Origin: Hemicordylus capensis
Lineage: Eukaryota; Chordata; Lepidosauria; Squamata; Cordylidae
Direction: 5' to 3'
Length of the DNA: 64,000 nucleotides
Assembly (NCBI RefSeq): GCF_027244095.1
Contig: NC_069671.1
Span: 11,748,482 to 11,812,481, forward strand
The notes under the pieces were generated by a model. That model saw only the letters and a program-made list of their open reading frames with translations, had not been told where the DNA came from and searched no databases. Positions 1-11,171 of the stretch are shown piece by piece (position 1 is the first letter of the stretch; each line of letters begins with the position of its first letter). The position numbers and the translations under genes were made by a program.

Positions 1-160
1 AAACTGCAACAAATATTTATATACCACTTTTCATCAAAAGTTTCCAAAGTAGAGGATGGATAAATGGATAGACAGACAGAGATGGCTGCCTGCTAAATAA
101 AGAGAATCACTTTTTAAAGGTGCCTCCTTGCTCAGCTAAGAAGAGCTAAAGCATGCAGAA
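1..160 (-). repeat. L2-tailed SINE-like repeat
   Basis: Reverse copy of a repeat also seen at 10678-10920, 22150-22390, 29857-30110, 34165-34395 and 54275-54535. Its forward form starts near GGCAAAGAGGCACCTTT, includes TTTAGCAGGGGGAGAG and GAGCCTTTGGGGACAGG, and ends in an L2-like tail with a GTATATAAAT motif. Confidence 0.7.
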
Positions 161-162
161 GG

Positions 163-408
163 AACTATTATTATTATTATTATTATTATTATTTACATTT
201 ATATCCCGCTCTTCATCCAAGGAGCCCAGAGCGGTGTACTACATACTTGAGTTTCTCTTTCACAACAACCTTGTGAAGTAGGTTAGGCTGAGAGAGAAGT
301 GACTGGCCCAGAGTCACCCAGCTAGTTTCATGGCTGAATGGGGATTTGAACTCAGGTCTCCCCGGTCCTAGTCCAGCACTCTAACCACTACACCACGCTG
401 GCTATCAT
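163..408 (-). repeat. tRNA-derived SINE (family B)
   Basis: Reverse copy of an element whose forward head reads GTAGTGGTTAGAGTGCTGGA, followed by GACTCTGGGCCAGTCAC and ending in GCGGGATATAAATG plus an ATT/AAT repeat. The head has tRNA-like A and B boxes. Other copies are at 5830, 23405, 32556, 58440 and 62420. Confidence 0.8.
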
Positions 409-507
409 CGTAACCTTTGCCTTCCCCATAGTCAAAAAAAGTAGGCCATGTCTTATGACAGGGAGCAGAGTACGATCAATGCCCATTCCTAAAATGCCTC
501 TTTAGGA

Positions 508-717
508 GCCTAGGAAGCTGCCTTACACCAAATTAGGCCCTTGGTCCATCTAGTTCAGTATTGTTTACAATGGCTGGCAGTGGATCTCCCAAAATTTCAG
601 GCAGAAGATTCTCTCAGCCATACCTGGAGATACTAGGGAGTGAGCCTGGGGCCGCTCTTTCCACTGGGCCCTTCTGCATGCAAAGCAGAAGATACACTAC
701 CACTGAGCCCCTCAACC
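508..717 (-). repeat. tRNA-Ala-like SINE (family A), tRNA half
   Basis: Reverse copy. The forward head resembles tRNA-Ala(TGC): TAGCTCAGTGGTAGAGCA, then TTTGCATGCAGAAGG and GGTTCAATCCC. The body ends near CAGTATAAGGCAGCTTCC. Confidence 0.8.
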
Positions 718-1495
718 ATCAAGAGCTCCTAGCCTTAAACAAAAACAGAGGTAAACATGGAGGTGCTTTGAAGTGCTTTATTGGGAACTAGATGCAATCT
801 TGTATGCGTTCATTTTCTTCTCTGGAGTATTTATGTTGCACTTTGGAAAGCAAGGGGGGCGAATTCCACTCATGGAGGAATGCAGCAGGCAATCCGCACC
901 CCCCCACACACACAATTCTTCACTGATTGGTAACAATTTTAAAGAGAAAAGTGATCAAGGGCTATTTTTGGAAACCCACTTCCAGGAGATCATTGCCATT
1001 AGATCATGCTAATTGCCAGCCTTGTATTCCACTTGGCAACTTGTTAAACTAACTGAACGACAGAAGAATATAATGAACAATTATTATGAAGTTTATAATT
1101 AGCTGCCTGGAAAGGAACCTGGCGCAAAAATATTTAAGATGCAAAAATATTGCAGGATACTTGAGAAATGGAGCGGGGAAGAAGAGTGTCACTCCAGATT
1201 AGAGTGGAACCAGAAAGACCTGGGGGGAAACTCCCTCATCAGCTAAACCACAAAGCTCACCGAACATCAGGCTTTAGTGAGTGTCTGCCTTCAATTGTGG
1301 GGTGCCTAAAAGCATGGGTGTGATCCAAAGAGCAAGTAGAATACAGGAAGTAGAATACAGGAACCCTTGGTCTGAATCAATATTACCTACACTAACTGGC
1401 AGTAGCTCTCCAAGATTTGAATTGCAAAACTCACATCAAAACTCACTGAGTGCAATCTCAACCCCATAGCCCACATGAAAGCCAGTTTGAAATGG
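718..1495. other. Intergenic, no feature recognised
   Basis: AT-rich unique-looking sequence downstream of AACS. Short open frames only, none with a recognisable domain or splice structure. Confidence 0.5.
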
Positions 1496-1503
1496 GTCTA
1501 GAT

Positions 1504-2031
1504 CAGGCCCGCTCAACTTTGGCCCCTTAGCTGTTTTTGGACTACAACTCCAAACATCTTATTCACTACAAGCCCCACTGTCCATTGAGGTCATCTGAGG
1601 AGGTCTGTCTCCAGTTACCGCCAACTTGTTTGGTGGCTACACAGAGACGAGCCTTCTTGGTCGCTGCCTCGAGATTGTGGAATGTGCTCCCTGCTGAGAT
1701 ATGATCCTCCCCATCTCTGGAAATTTTCAAAAAACATCTGAAAACCCATCTTTTTGCCCAAGCTTTCTCAGCTTCCTAAATGTTTTAGGTTTTAATCTCT
1801 GGTTTATTTTTAAATTGTTAAATTGTTTTAAGTTTTCTGTGTATTTTTTTAACTTGTTTTATCCTATTGTTAACTGCCCAGAGATGAAAGTTTGGGGCGG
1901 TGTACAAATTTGATAAATAAATAAAAATAATAAATAAATAATCCCAAGCCACAGTGGCCAATAGCCAGGGATTATGAGAGTTGTAGGCCAACATCTGCAG
2001 GAGGGCTGACTGCCGAAGTTGAGCAGGCCTG
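1504..2031 (-). mobile_element. hAT-type MITE split by an L2 3' end
   Basis: The left end CAGGCCCGCTCAACTT and the right end (read in reverse, CAGGCCTGCTCAACTT) form terminal inverted repeats. The exact 8-bp duplication GTCTAGAT flanks it at 1496-1503 and 2032-2039, as expected for hAT elements. The middle (about 1552-1940) is a foreign L2 tail. Confidence 0.85.
1552..1940 (+). mobile_element. L2-clade LINE 3' end (inserted in a MITE)
   Basis: Contains the typical L2 last-exon-like segment GCCTTCTTGGTCGCTGCC, a TTAACTGCCCAGAGATG / GGGGCGGTGTACAAAT tail and an (AATA)n end. It interrupts the MITE at 1504-2031 and so is younger than it. Confidence 0.75.
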
Positions 2032-2044
2032 GTCTAGATAATCT

Positions 2045-2830
2045 GCATCATCCAAAATTGCCTGGAGCTGAGAGGCCATCACCCACTCAATCACCTTGCC
2101 CAACCATGGAAGATTAGGAAAAGATCTGTAATTAGCTAACTCCAAGGGATCCAATGCAGGTTTCTTCAGAAGTGGTCTAATAATCACCTCCTTAAGACAT
2201 GGAGGCATCCTGCCCTCCCTCAGATGAGATAAGCCAAGTTGGGCAAGGATCAAGAGAACAGGTTGTAGGATGTCCAGTCCAAAGCATTTTGTCAACTACC
2301 TCAGGAGTCACAACTTCCTCGGGAGTTACAATCTGAAAATGATCCAATCTAATCCCATAAGAGGAGTTGCTGGACACCTCCTCAGTAGACTCTGCAGTAA
2401 CTGTGGAATCCCCCTCAGCCCGAATGAGAGATTTTATCTGCCAAAAAGTCATTTAAAATGTCACAGCGAGTACCTGATGGTTCCAAGTTTAAATTCAAGG
2501 GGGAGGGGGTACATATTAGCCCCCTCACAACCCTAGACAACTCAGCTGGACATGAATTTTCAGAAGCAGTTCAGGCAGAAAAGAACTGCTTCTTCGCTGC
2601 CCACACTGCCAGAGCATAGCTCTTCAAATGTGCTCTGTGTTGTGTCCGGTAAGACTCACACCAGGTCTTCCTCCACTTGTGCTCTAGGCACCTACCTTGC
2701 CACTTCAGCTCACGTAGTTCACCTGAATACCACAGAGCTATCTTTAAAGCAGGTTGGAGAAGATGCTTAGGAGCAATTGTGTCTACTGCTCTAGTGAGTT
2801 CATTATTCCATGTTTGTACCAGAGTATCCA
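2045..2830 (-). mobile_element. L2-clade LINE reverse-transcriptase fragment
   Basis: Minus-strand frames give LREGRMPPCLKEVIIRPLLK, ANYRSFPNLPWLGKVIEWV and SSNSSYGIRLDHFQIVTPEE, matching the region before and at the start of the L2 reverse transcriptase. Frames shift between pieces (1972-2295, 2192-2452, 2571-2831), so it is a decayed fragment. Fingers-palm catalytic motifs are not included. Confidence 0.8.
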
Positions 2831-2899
2831 CATTATCTTCTTATTAACTGCCCTGGGGTCTTAGGATGAAGGGCAGTATATTAATATAAATAAATAAAT

Positions 2900-3950
2900 G
2901 CAATTTCCCTCCGAATTGATGGTAGGGTAGCATCTTCTGAGGCTATTTGGGGGGAAACACACCATCTTCCTCATCCTCTGGTGTCTTCAGACTCTTCCTC
3001 TAATCGTAGGAAATTCAACTCCTTGGACATGACACCACATGGGATGCCAGCACTGGGATTAAAATAGGGGCATAATGTGTAAATAACCTACATCAGGGAC
3101 ATAATCTTTTAAAATTATTAAATAAGAACTTGCCCCTTTGCATTTAAAAGCAAATTCTCCATTTGCATGAGGAAACATAAGTTTCACCATGGTTATCCCT
3201 TAATATCTCCTCAGATCATGAAGAGCAAACTGTAAAAATGTGATGAATGAGGATTAATGCAATACTGGAAAGTTTAATCTTGGAGAATTTAGAATGAAGA
3301 TCAAACAAATATTGCAAATGCATACTAATGACACTGTTTTTTAAAATTATTATTGTGCGCTGTCACCAGTGGTAGAAATAATAAATTACTCAGGAGAATG
3401 ATTGGATGTTATCTAGAATGCCAGAAATATGGGGTTTCACCCACAGTCAACTTTTTCTGGAGATTTAGGGTCGGTTCACACATACACGAGTTGATGAACA
3501 CCTATCAGGTGATAGTGAATGTGTGAATATGGTGATGTGTGAATATGGTGAATATTGCTTGCTCACTAATACCCTTGCTCACTAGTCACCACAGACATAA
3601 CATTCAATTACAAAGCAGGCAGTTCTGGGGAAGGTAGTACATCCATTCATCCAATTAAAGAAATCTTAGACAACAAATAATACTTTAACCAATCAAGTGG
3701 CAGCAGGTTGAATCTCACGTCCCTCAGAACCAAGGTTCAGTATTTGTCACAGGTTTGACCCTGGAGCCAGGCTAGAAGTTGGGGGGGGCAGTTTTTACCA
3801 CCGTAGTTGTTATATATTACATTAAATATAGCCCTTTTAAATTTGTTTGCTATGGATCTTCCTTGAAGGAACATGTGGTATGATCTCTGATCATGTGTTG
3901 AATGCTTTTCCCTTTCCAGAGAATAACTGCAGACAATCCCCACAATTTGA
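2900..3950. other. Intergenic, little recognised
   Basis: AT-rich sequence with no clear gene. 3470-3600 holds short repeats of GTGAATATGGTGA, possibly from an old DNA element. Confidence 0.4.
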
Positions 3951-4257
3951 GGAGAGGAGAGCTGGTCTTGTGGTAGCAAGCATGACTTGTCCCCTTAAGC
4001 TAAGCAGGGTCCACCCTGGTTGCATATGAAAGGGAGACTAGAAGTGTGAGCACTGTAAGAGATTCCCTTCAGAGGATGGAGCTGCTCTGGGAAGAGCAAA
4101 AGGTTCCAAGTTCCCTCCCTGGCAGCATCTCCAAAACAGGAGTGAGAGAGTCTCCTGCCTGCAACCTTGGAGAAGCCGCTGCCAGTCTGTGAAGACAATA
4201 CTGAGCTAGATGGACCAATGGTCTGACTCAGTATATGGCAGCTTCCTATATTCCCAC
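3950..4257 (+). repeat. Composite 5S/tRNA-Ala SINE (family A)
   Basis: Starts GAGCTGGTCTTGTGGTAGCA, then AAGCTAAGCAGGGTCCACCC and GGGAGACT, which match the internal control region of 5S rRNA. A degraded tRNA-Ala-like half and the usual body (CAGTATATGGCAGCTTCC) follow. Confidence 0.8.
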
Positions 4258-4489
4258 ATATCTATGATCAGGGCTTGAGGTAAGATGCTACAGCTAGCAA
4301 ACATGCTTCCTTATCAGAAATCTTCATGCTTCAGATAAAACTCAAGATGCACCTTAAACCCATCTTTGATCCTAAAGGATGATAAACCACATTCCCAAAT
4401 TGATGGAACAGCTCATAAAATCTTGACAAGCCCATCCATCACCACAGTGCCAAATATTATATTTTACCTTTGGGAGCCAGAAACTAGAC

Positions 4490-4530
4490 AGACAGACACA
4501 CAGACACAGACACACAGACACACAATTTGT
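4490..4530. repeat. Short (CAGACA)n simple repeat
   Basis: Tandem CAGACACA/CAGACA units. Confidence 0.7.
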
Positions 4531-4904
4531 GCAATAGAATTTGGTTTGTTGAAATGGGGGGGGAGAGATGCTTAATTTAAAAAACATGAATTAAAGCTAT
4601 TGTTCTCCATCTCTAATCAGATGTAAATACCACTTTGTTCTAGTATTTCTCTCTATCCTCCTAGGCCAAGATAAATATATTTGCATACAGGGGGAAAGAC
4701 CTCTCCAAGATTTCCATTTACAAGGTCAAGTAAGTAACCTGATAGAATTGTCACATCCATGCATTCCTACATGAGAATAATATGCTCATGGTTTGCCTAC
4801 TTTCCATAAAGAAGTTGGAGAGCGGGGAGAGAGAGACTCCTGCCTGAAGCCCTAGAAAGCCATTCAGCATAGGCAATGTAGGGATGCATGCAGACATGCA
4901 CACA

Positions 4905-4999
4905 CACGCTGTCACACCTGGAGATGCTGCCAGGGATTGAACCTGGGACCTTCTGCATGCAAAGCAGATGTTCTACCACTGAGCTAGAGCCCCATCCCC
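4905..4999 (-). repeat. tRNA-Ala-like SINE (family A), head only
   Basis: Reverse copy of the tRNA half: GGGATTGAACCTGGGACC, CTGCATGCAAAGCAGA, CACTGAGCTAGAGCCCC. More degraded SINE body lies at 4800-4904. Confidence 0.75.
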
Positions 5000-5825
5000 A
5001 AAGCAGTTGGATTCTAAGGATGTTTACCTAGAGTCCCACTGACTTCAAGGGGACCACCACAATCCTTTGACCAACTCAGTAGCAAATCTTGTGGTGTTCT
5101 ATGAAGCTGACTCCCAGGTAACGAGATCGCCAAACTGGATCTCCCTGCCTCACACTCGTCCACTTCCTCCACTGCCGCAGCTAGTCTCAAAGAGACCATC
5201 ACCCAGCCCCTTTTGGAAACAGCTATCTTAAGGGTTTCTAAATAATACCTTAACCTGCCTCTCTGGAAATTCAATCAGACCCACAACCCTTGAAAGCTGC
5301 ACTCTAGCTGAAGCCTTTTAATATTTTGATGGCATGGGAATCGACTGGTCTCCCTTTAAATCTAATTACGGGTTTCGCCAGGCAGAGCTGAGAATACAGC
5401 AGCCATCAATACAGATTTGAAACTGTATGTGGCAATCAATACATTTCATCATCTGGCAAGCTGTGGAATTTGATTTGTCCCCCACCCCCACTTTTAAATC
5501 AATCTGTCATCTTGGAGTCACAGGAGGTACAAGCAGGGATGCCACCGGTTATTTATTTATGGGGGGGGGGGCTTCTGTGTTCCATAATAAAATAATAATA
5601 ATAGCCAGAAGTTTAGCCACCATCAACATGGTGGATACATCTCACACAAGCACAGCAGTATCAACAGGCGATGCTGACAGGAGCAACCCTCCCCTGGGTT
5701 CTAGGGGCCACAGAAAGGCCCGGTGCCAATCCCAAAGATGATCTCCATGTTGATTGCCTTCATTCATCGACCTGAGTGGAACCTGGATTCTAACAGACTT
5801 GAGAATATACCTGGCTGGGGAAAAT
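5000..5825. other. Intergenic, no feature recognised
   Basis: No gene or repeat family identified with confidence; a short poly-G stretch is at about 5560. Confidence 0.4.
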
Positions 5826-5827
5826 GG

Positions 5828-6040
5828 CAGCATTTATTTATTTATATCCTGCGCTTCTTCCAAGGAGCTCAGAGTGGTGTACATGGTTGTTGTTTTTTAT
5901 CCTCACAACAACCCTGTGTGGTAGGCTAGGCTGAGAGAGACATGACTGGCCCAGAGTCACATCGTGAGTGTCATGCTTCAATGGGGATTAGTCCAAGACT
6001 CCCAGTCCTAGTCCAGCACTCTAATCACTACACTCAAGGC
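5828..6040 (-). repeat. tRNA-derived SINE (family B)
   Basis: Reverse copy: ATATCCTGCGCTTCTTCCAA, then CAACCCTGTGTGGTAGGC and CCCAGAGTCAC, ending in CAGCACTCTAATCACTACAC. Confidence 0.8.
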
Positions 6041-6214
6041 CACCGATGGCAATCTCAAAATGATTTTGTCATCAGCCAATTAAAGACATTTTTGTCAGTA
6101 AAGCTGAATTAGGATTGCTCAGTTAATTGGTTAAATCTGCATCCAATTGTGCTTGAATAACCCCGAACAGTTGAACCGAACCAGTTCAACCTCAAACAGG
6201 TTCGGGGTCGGTTG

Positions 6215-6575
6215 TCATGCACGTAGGACAGGGCCTTCTCTGTTGCTGCCCCCAGACTCTGGAATGCTCTCCCAGTGGCTATTCGCTCTATAGTATATAT
6301 GAAGACTCGATAGTCTTCATCACAGCTTTTAGAAAGAGTGTAAAATCTTGGCTTTTTGCCCAGGCCTTTATTTGATTCTCTGCTGCTGCTCTTTGTACTC
6401 TGTATTGCTTTTATGCTTTTGTTTTAAATTTTTAATCAGATTTGTTTAATATTTTTCACTTAATATTTTAATTGTGTCTTTTTTACCATCTTGCTTTTAA
6501 ATTTTGCTGTAAACCACCTTGGGATTGTTTTAATGAAAGGCGGTATATAAATTTAACAATAAATGAATGAATGAA
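6215..6575 (+). mobile_element. L2-clade LINE 3' end
   Basis: GGCCTTCTCTGTTGCTGCCC, CTGGAATGCTCTCCC, then the L2 tail TGTAAACCACCTTGGGATTG and AAAGGCGGTATATAAAT with an (AATG)n end. Confidence 0.8.
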
Positions 6576-7011
6576 ATGGTTTTTTATTTCTGTTTTAATT
6601 TGTTATGGATTGTCTTATAACCACCCGGAGACAGACGTTTGGGGCAGTATATAATAAACGTATTATTCCTGAGAGCTGCATATGTACAGAGGGGAGCCAT
6701 CAGACTCTCCCTCACCCCCACCCCTTGATCTACACACACTTGATCTACACACACTTGCTTCCAAAGCACTCACAATCCAGTTCTCACCACAAGAGCTTAA
6801 TAATGCCTCTCACCAGCACATTCATGGAAGATGGAGGATAGCAATCTAACCTATTGCTATTGTTCAGATCAGCTTCCCAACATTTCCAGCACCAGGTAAT
6901 AATTTAATTTCCCTCAACTCCCAGCTGCCTTCACAGTTTGTTTGCATCCCACTCCCCCTCCCGACCCTCCTCTGTTGTGACACCCCAACGGTGCAGTGAA
7001 ACAGCTCCCAT

Positions 7012-7209
7012 CTAGAGGCAAAACTGAAGTGAACCAAGCATGAAATAGATGTGGTGATCTCCAGCAGTTGGGTCACTTAAATACTTTCTTTGGATGTTTC
7101 CACTGGAAGGATCAATCTTGTACAGGACACTCTCTTCTTCAGGCTCACGAGAGTCATTCATTAATCCATGAAATGTCCGATCAAAGAATATCTTGCTTGA
7201 CACAAGCAA
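7012..7209 (-). other. Unrecognised 65-codon open frame
   Basis: The minus-strand frame contains KIFFDRTFHGLMNDSREPEE and KIDPSSGNIQRKYLSDPTAG, whose composition looks protein-like rather than repeat-like. There is no known domain, and no clean splice acceptor and donor pair was found. It may be chance, a degraded exon or a processed-transcript remnant. Confidence 0.2.
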
Positions 7210-7260
7210 ATGCAGACTCCTGGCTCCGAGTTTGATATCCAGAGAGCAGCACCTTCCTTC

Positions 7261-7293
7261 AAATCAAGGTCAGGGTCAGACTGACCTTGATTT
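7261..7293. promoter_or_regulatory. Palindrome of nuclear-receptor half-sites
   Basis: Arms AAATCAAGGTCAG (7261-7273) and CTGACCTTGATTT (7281-7293) are perfect 13-bp inverted repeats with a 7-bp spacer. Each arm holds TCAAGGTCA, the extended half-site bound by ERR/SF-1-type monomeric receptors, and the left arm runs into AGGTCAGGGTCA, a direct pair. Function is inferred from motif only. Confidence 0.4.
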
Positions 7294-7689
7294 ACAAAGA
7301 AATCAGATGACCGTGATGACAAAGAAAGGTAATCAAGGGCAGCTTTCAGCTCTCGGCAAATGTACAGAAAGCAAGACAGCTGCTAGGGCTGGTGTCTCAA
7401 TATGCATCTTTATCAAGGGTTCAATACATCCCTGTTATTAAGGTTAGAGGAACCAAATGTTTGTCTTTGCTTCCATACAGCATAAAGAAATGCAGATTTA
7501 TAGGTCCAGGCATGTAAACGTATCCCCTTGTAGGAGAGAGATAAATCACAGCCATAGGCATCCCATGCAATAAAACAGTACAGCCCTCAAATGCTGAAGT
7601 TACCTTGCTAAACCTTTCCCCCGAAGCCAGAGCCCTGAACTCAAAGCCTCCTGAACTCTATTCTGTCTAAAGATATTCTCTTTAGGGGA

Positions 7690-7835
7690 TGGGGCCATAG
7701 TTTAGCATCTCCAGGTAGGGCTGGGAGAGACTCCTGACTGAACTCTTGGAGAGCTGATGCTGGTCAGAGTACACAATACTGAGCTAGATGGACCAATGGT
7801 CTGACTCAGTATATGGCAGCTTCCTATTTAACTTA
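7690..7835 (+). repeat. tRNA-Ala-like SINE (family A), truncated
   Basis: GGGGCCATAGTTTAGCATCT joins a shortened head to the body GGGAGAGACTCCTG through GTATATGGCAGCTTCC. Confidence 0.75.
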
Positions 7836-8800
7836 TGTTACTACATTATCTAACAGCTGCCTAATGGTGGTTCTGGCTGGAGAAAATAAGCCTTTTCTTA
7901 ACATCAGGCATAATGATGAGAAATTGCAGAGACACAGCTGTTGCCTACTACAGGCACATTTAGAGGCATTCTTCGGTCCACAACGGCCAACAAATGATCC
8001 ACTGGAGGCTCACCCTTGGGCTGGCTGGTGGGTATGCTAGAGACTTCTCTGCATAGCAGCCGCCTCTTCATTTGCACACAGAACATGTCAAACAAGTGGC
8101 TTCAACGGCTGTTGATTATCTCATGATTGGAATCTAAACGAGGCCCCCAAGTCCCAGGAAGGCAAAAACTCCACATGCTCTCCAAATCTCTGTGGCTTCC
8201 ATATTGTTTCAGAGCATGACTCCAGCTCTGGGTAGATTTGCATACAATTTTGCTTTCTTAAAAATGCAGGGTTTATTTTTTTGCAAATAAAAAAAATATC
8301 AATCAACATTTCTAACCTGTGCTAATTTTTACATTTAAGTGCCTCTGCTGAGAAGAGGGTGGGGGTGCGGAGTGGTCCCCTCTTCAAAGATTAAATCCTG
8401 TTCTTTGAAAATACAAAGGATCGCTCAGTGTTTTCTCAAGAGATGCAGAACTCATTAAATCAGCCCTGTTTCTTTACAATGAAGTGGCTGGCTCCTTGCT
8501 GCCGTTCAACACTCAATCAGCTTATATTGTTGCTTTCACCAGTGGGTCCCATCCCACTCTCACAACACACTACTGAGTGGGAGCCACGTATACCAGAATT
8601 CCATGTGAACACTGGAAAAACTCAGAAGTCACCTTTTTAAAAAATCTCAGTTGTTTCTTTTCTTTTCAAAACACCACCTCCAGTCCCTCTGGTCTTAGAG
8701 ATGCAATCAATCCATCTATTAAATGAGTCAAAAGACCTCAACAACAAAAACAACAAAAAAAAAAAACAACCACCAAAGCAATGCTATGGCAAAGGATAAT
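7836..8800. other. Intergenic, no feature recognised
   Basis: No gene, repeat family or strong motif recognised. A short (A)n/(CAA)n tract is at 8740-8770. Confidence 0.4.
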
Positions 8801-8804
8801 CACA

Positions 8805-9110
8805 TGGAACATAGGAAGCTGCCTTATACAGAGTCAGACCATTGATCCATCTAGCTCAGTATTGTCTACCCAGACTGGCAGCGGCTTCTCCAAGGCTGCA
8901 GGCAGGAGTCTCTCTCAGCCCTATCTTGGAGATGCTGCCAGGGAGGGGACTTGGAACTTGCTCTTCCCAGAGCACCTCCATCACATAAGGGAACTATCTT
9001 ACAGTGCTCACATGTAGTCTCCCATTCAAATGCAAATCAGGGTGGAGCCTGCTTAGCAAAAGGGACACGTCATGCTGGCTACCACAAGACCAGCTCTCAT
9101 CCCATGAAGG
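8805..9110 (-). repeat. Composite 5S/tRNA-Ala SINE (family A)
   Basis: Reverse copy with the 3' body first (CATAGGAAGCTGCCTTATAC). Near its 5' end is the 5S-like part read in reverse (AGTCTCCCATTCAAATGC, CCTGCTTAGCAAAAGGG), ending near GACCAGCTCTC. The tRNA-box region is partly lost. Confidence 0.8.
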
Positions 9111-9194
9111 AAGAAGTGCACACTCAGGCATATCTACTGCACAAACATCTATTTCTTGTTTTCCCATCACCGCTGCCACAAATTAACTCGGAAT

Positions 9195-9515
9195 GTAGGA
9201 AACTGCCATATACTGAGTCAGACCACTGGTCCATTTAGCTTAGTACTGTCTACACTGACCAGCAGCGGCTCTCCAAGGTTTTGGTTAGGGTTTCTCTCAG
9301 CCTTACCTGGAGATGGCAGGGAGAACTTGGGGCCTTCTGCATGCAAACAGATGCTCTAGTACAGAGCTACGGCCCCATCCTAAGGGGCATATCTTACAGC
9401 AGACAGTGCTCATATGTAGTCACCCATCCAAATGCAAACCAGGGCAGACTGTGCTTAGCAAAGGGGACAATTCATGCTTGCCATGAATTCCTACAAGGCC
9501 AACACTCCTCCCCTG
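9195..9515 (-). repeat. Composite 5S/tRNA-Ala SINE (family A)
   Basis: Second reverse copy next to the previous one. It has body, tRNA-like head (CTTCTGCATGCAAACAGATG) and 5S-like section (GTCACCCATCCAAATGCA, TGTGCTTAGCAAAGGGG). Confidence 0.8.
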
Positions 9516-9569
9516 TACTATAGTAAGATGGCTCAGATCCCATGAAATTTCCATAACCCTCCACACAGA

Positions 9570-9798
9570 ACTACAGAGCCCCTGGTGGCGCAGTGGTAAA
9601 ACTGCCACCCTGTAACCAGAAGGTTACAAGTTCAATCCTGACCAGGGGCTCAAGGTTGACTCAGCCTTCCATCCTTCCGAGGTCGGTAAAATGAGTACCC
9701 AGAATGTTGGGGGCATTATGCTAAATCATTGTAAACCGCTTAGAGAGCTCCGGCTATAGAGCGGTATATAAATGTAAGTGCTATTGCTATTGCTACAG
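9570..9798 (+). repeat. tRNA-derived SINE (family D) with L2-like tail
   Basis: Head GCCCCTGGTGGCGCAGTGGT with B box GGTTACAAGTTCAATCC, body TTCCGAGGTCGGTAAAATGA, tail CATTGTAAACCGCTTAGAGA and GCGGTATATAAATG, ending in (GCTATT)n. It appears full length and is the only copy seen in the window. Confidence 0.8.
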
Positions 9799-10510
9799 TT
9801 CCCAAGGTCCCCTGGGGAGAAAGAAAATTATTATTAAGCCACTTTTAGGAGTGCAAAGACAGCCATGTCATCAAATTAAACTGTGATATAAGTTACTTGA
9901 AGTATTCAGACAGTCTTTAAGGGGCAACCCCACCTACAGTGAGTTACAGGAGTCCGTGTGGAAGACAGAGGCATGATCAATAGTGACTATGTCAGTCAAA
10001 GCCTTTTGCACCAGGCGGGCTCTAAAGAGCATGAATTCCTCCACAATTCAACTACAGACACATGCAGCAGCACCTATCAGGTTTGGATTTATGTATTGAG
10101 TAGCTTCCAAGCTCTGCACGGAACAGGGATGAGAGATTAAAGGGGAGTTAAAAACTTACCTCATTTTGACGAAACCTTAGCATTCTTCGCTGGCTGAACC
10201 AGTGCTTCTCAGAACCATCTGGCATTAATTAATGAACTATTCCAAATTTACTTATTAATAATGATCAGAGTGCTTTGTAAACTCCAGCCATTTTGCATGA
10301 ATTAAAGAATGGGTAATGAAGTTTTAATGAATACACGCACACAGTTAATGTCGCATTTATATTTAGCTTGCTGAAGGGGGAACTGAAGGCAGCAGTTTTC
10401 ATCACCGGCAGGAGTGGTGGGGGGTGGGTAGGCTCAGCTGCATCATTAGATCCCTGCAAGCTACACTGTCCCCAAATTTAGTGGCCCTGAAATAATATTC
10501 GTACGTTGAC
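9799..10510. other. Intergenic, no feature recognised
   Basis: AT-rich sequence without a recognised gene or repeat. Confidence 0.4.
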
Positions 10511-10512
10511 TG

Positions 10513-10680
10513 GCACTAGAGATAGGCCCATCTGCTTTGCATGCAGAAAGGTTGCAGGTTCAATTCCCAACAGCTTCTCCAGGTAGGACTCAGAAAGACT
10601 CCGGCCTGAAACCTTGGTGAGTGGCTACCTGTCCGTGTCGACAATAGCAAGCTAGATGGACCAAAGGTGTCTCAGTATAA
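10513..10680 (+). repeat. tRNA-Ala-like SINE (family A)
   Basis: Head CTGCTTTGCATGCAGAAAGG, body through AGCTAGATGGACCAAAGG and CTCAGTATA, then cut by the next repeat. Confidence 0.75.
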
Positions 10681-10920
10681 CAAAAAATATTTATATACCA
10701 CTTTTCAACAAAAGTTTTCAGAGCAGTTTCCATAGGAAAACAAACAAACAAACAAGATGGCTCCTTGTCCCCAAAGGGCTCACAGTCTAAACAGAAACTT
10801 AAGATAGACACCAGCAACCATCACTGGGGGTACTGTGCTGGGGATGGATAGGGCCAGTTACTCTCCCCGCTGCTAAATAAAGAGAATCACCACGCGAAAA
10901 GGTGCCTCTTCACCTAGTTA
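10678..10920 (-). repeat. L2-tailed SINE-like repeat
   Basis: Reverse copy: AATATTTATATACCACTTTT, CTCCTTGTCCCCAAAGGGCT, CACTGGGGGTACTGTGCTGG, TGCTAAATAAAGAGAATCAC, GGTGCCTCTT. Abuts a family A SINE. Confidence 0.75.
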
Positions 10921-10928
10921 GCAGCTTC

Positions 10929-11171
10929 CTACTTGTACTGGGCTATTTTCTGCAGGCATCCACAAATCCACTTGCCTGCTCTCCAGTGGCAAGTGCCCCC
11001 ATCTCTCTGGCAAGCAGGACACCCAGCATCACACAGTCGTCCTCTGCAAAGATCAAATTTCCACTGCCATTTTCGAGAAGGTAAGAAGTGGCGGGAATCC
11101 TTTCTGAGTAGCAGAAGGCTCCCACTGTTTCTTACCATGAGCTTTCCCAGGTAACAGGTGGCAGGGTTCAT
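10929..11171 (-). other. Region open in two minus-strand frames, unassigned
   Basis: One frame contains a Cys-rich stretch (LCRGRLCDAGCPACQRDGG, then CHWRAGKWICGC). A second, overlapping frame contains YLLENGSGNLIFAEDDCVML. No family was recognised in either, and neither shows clear splice sites, so coding is doubtful. Confidence 0.15.
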
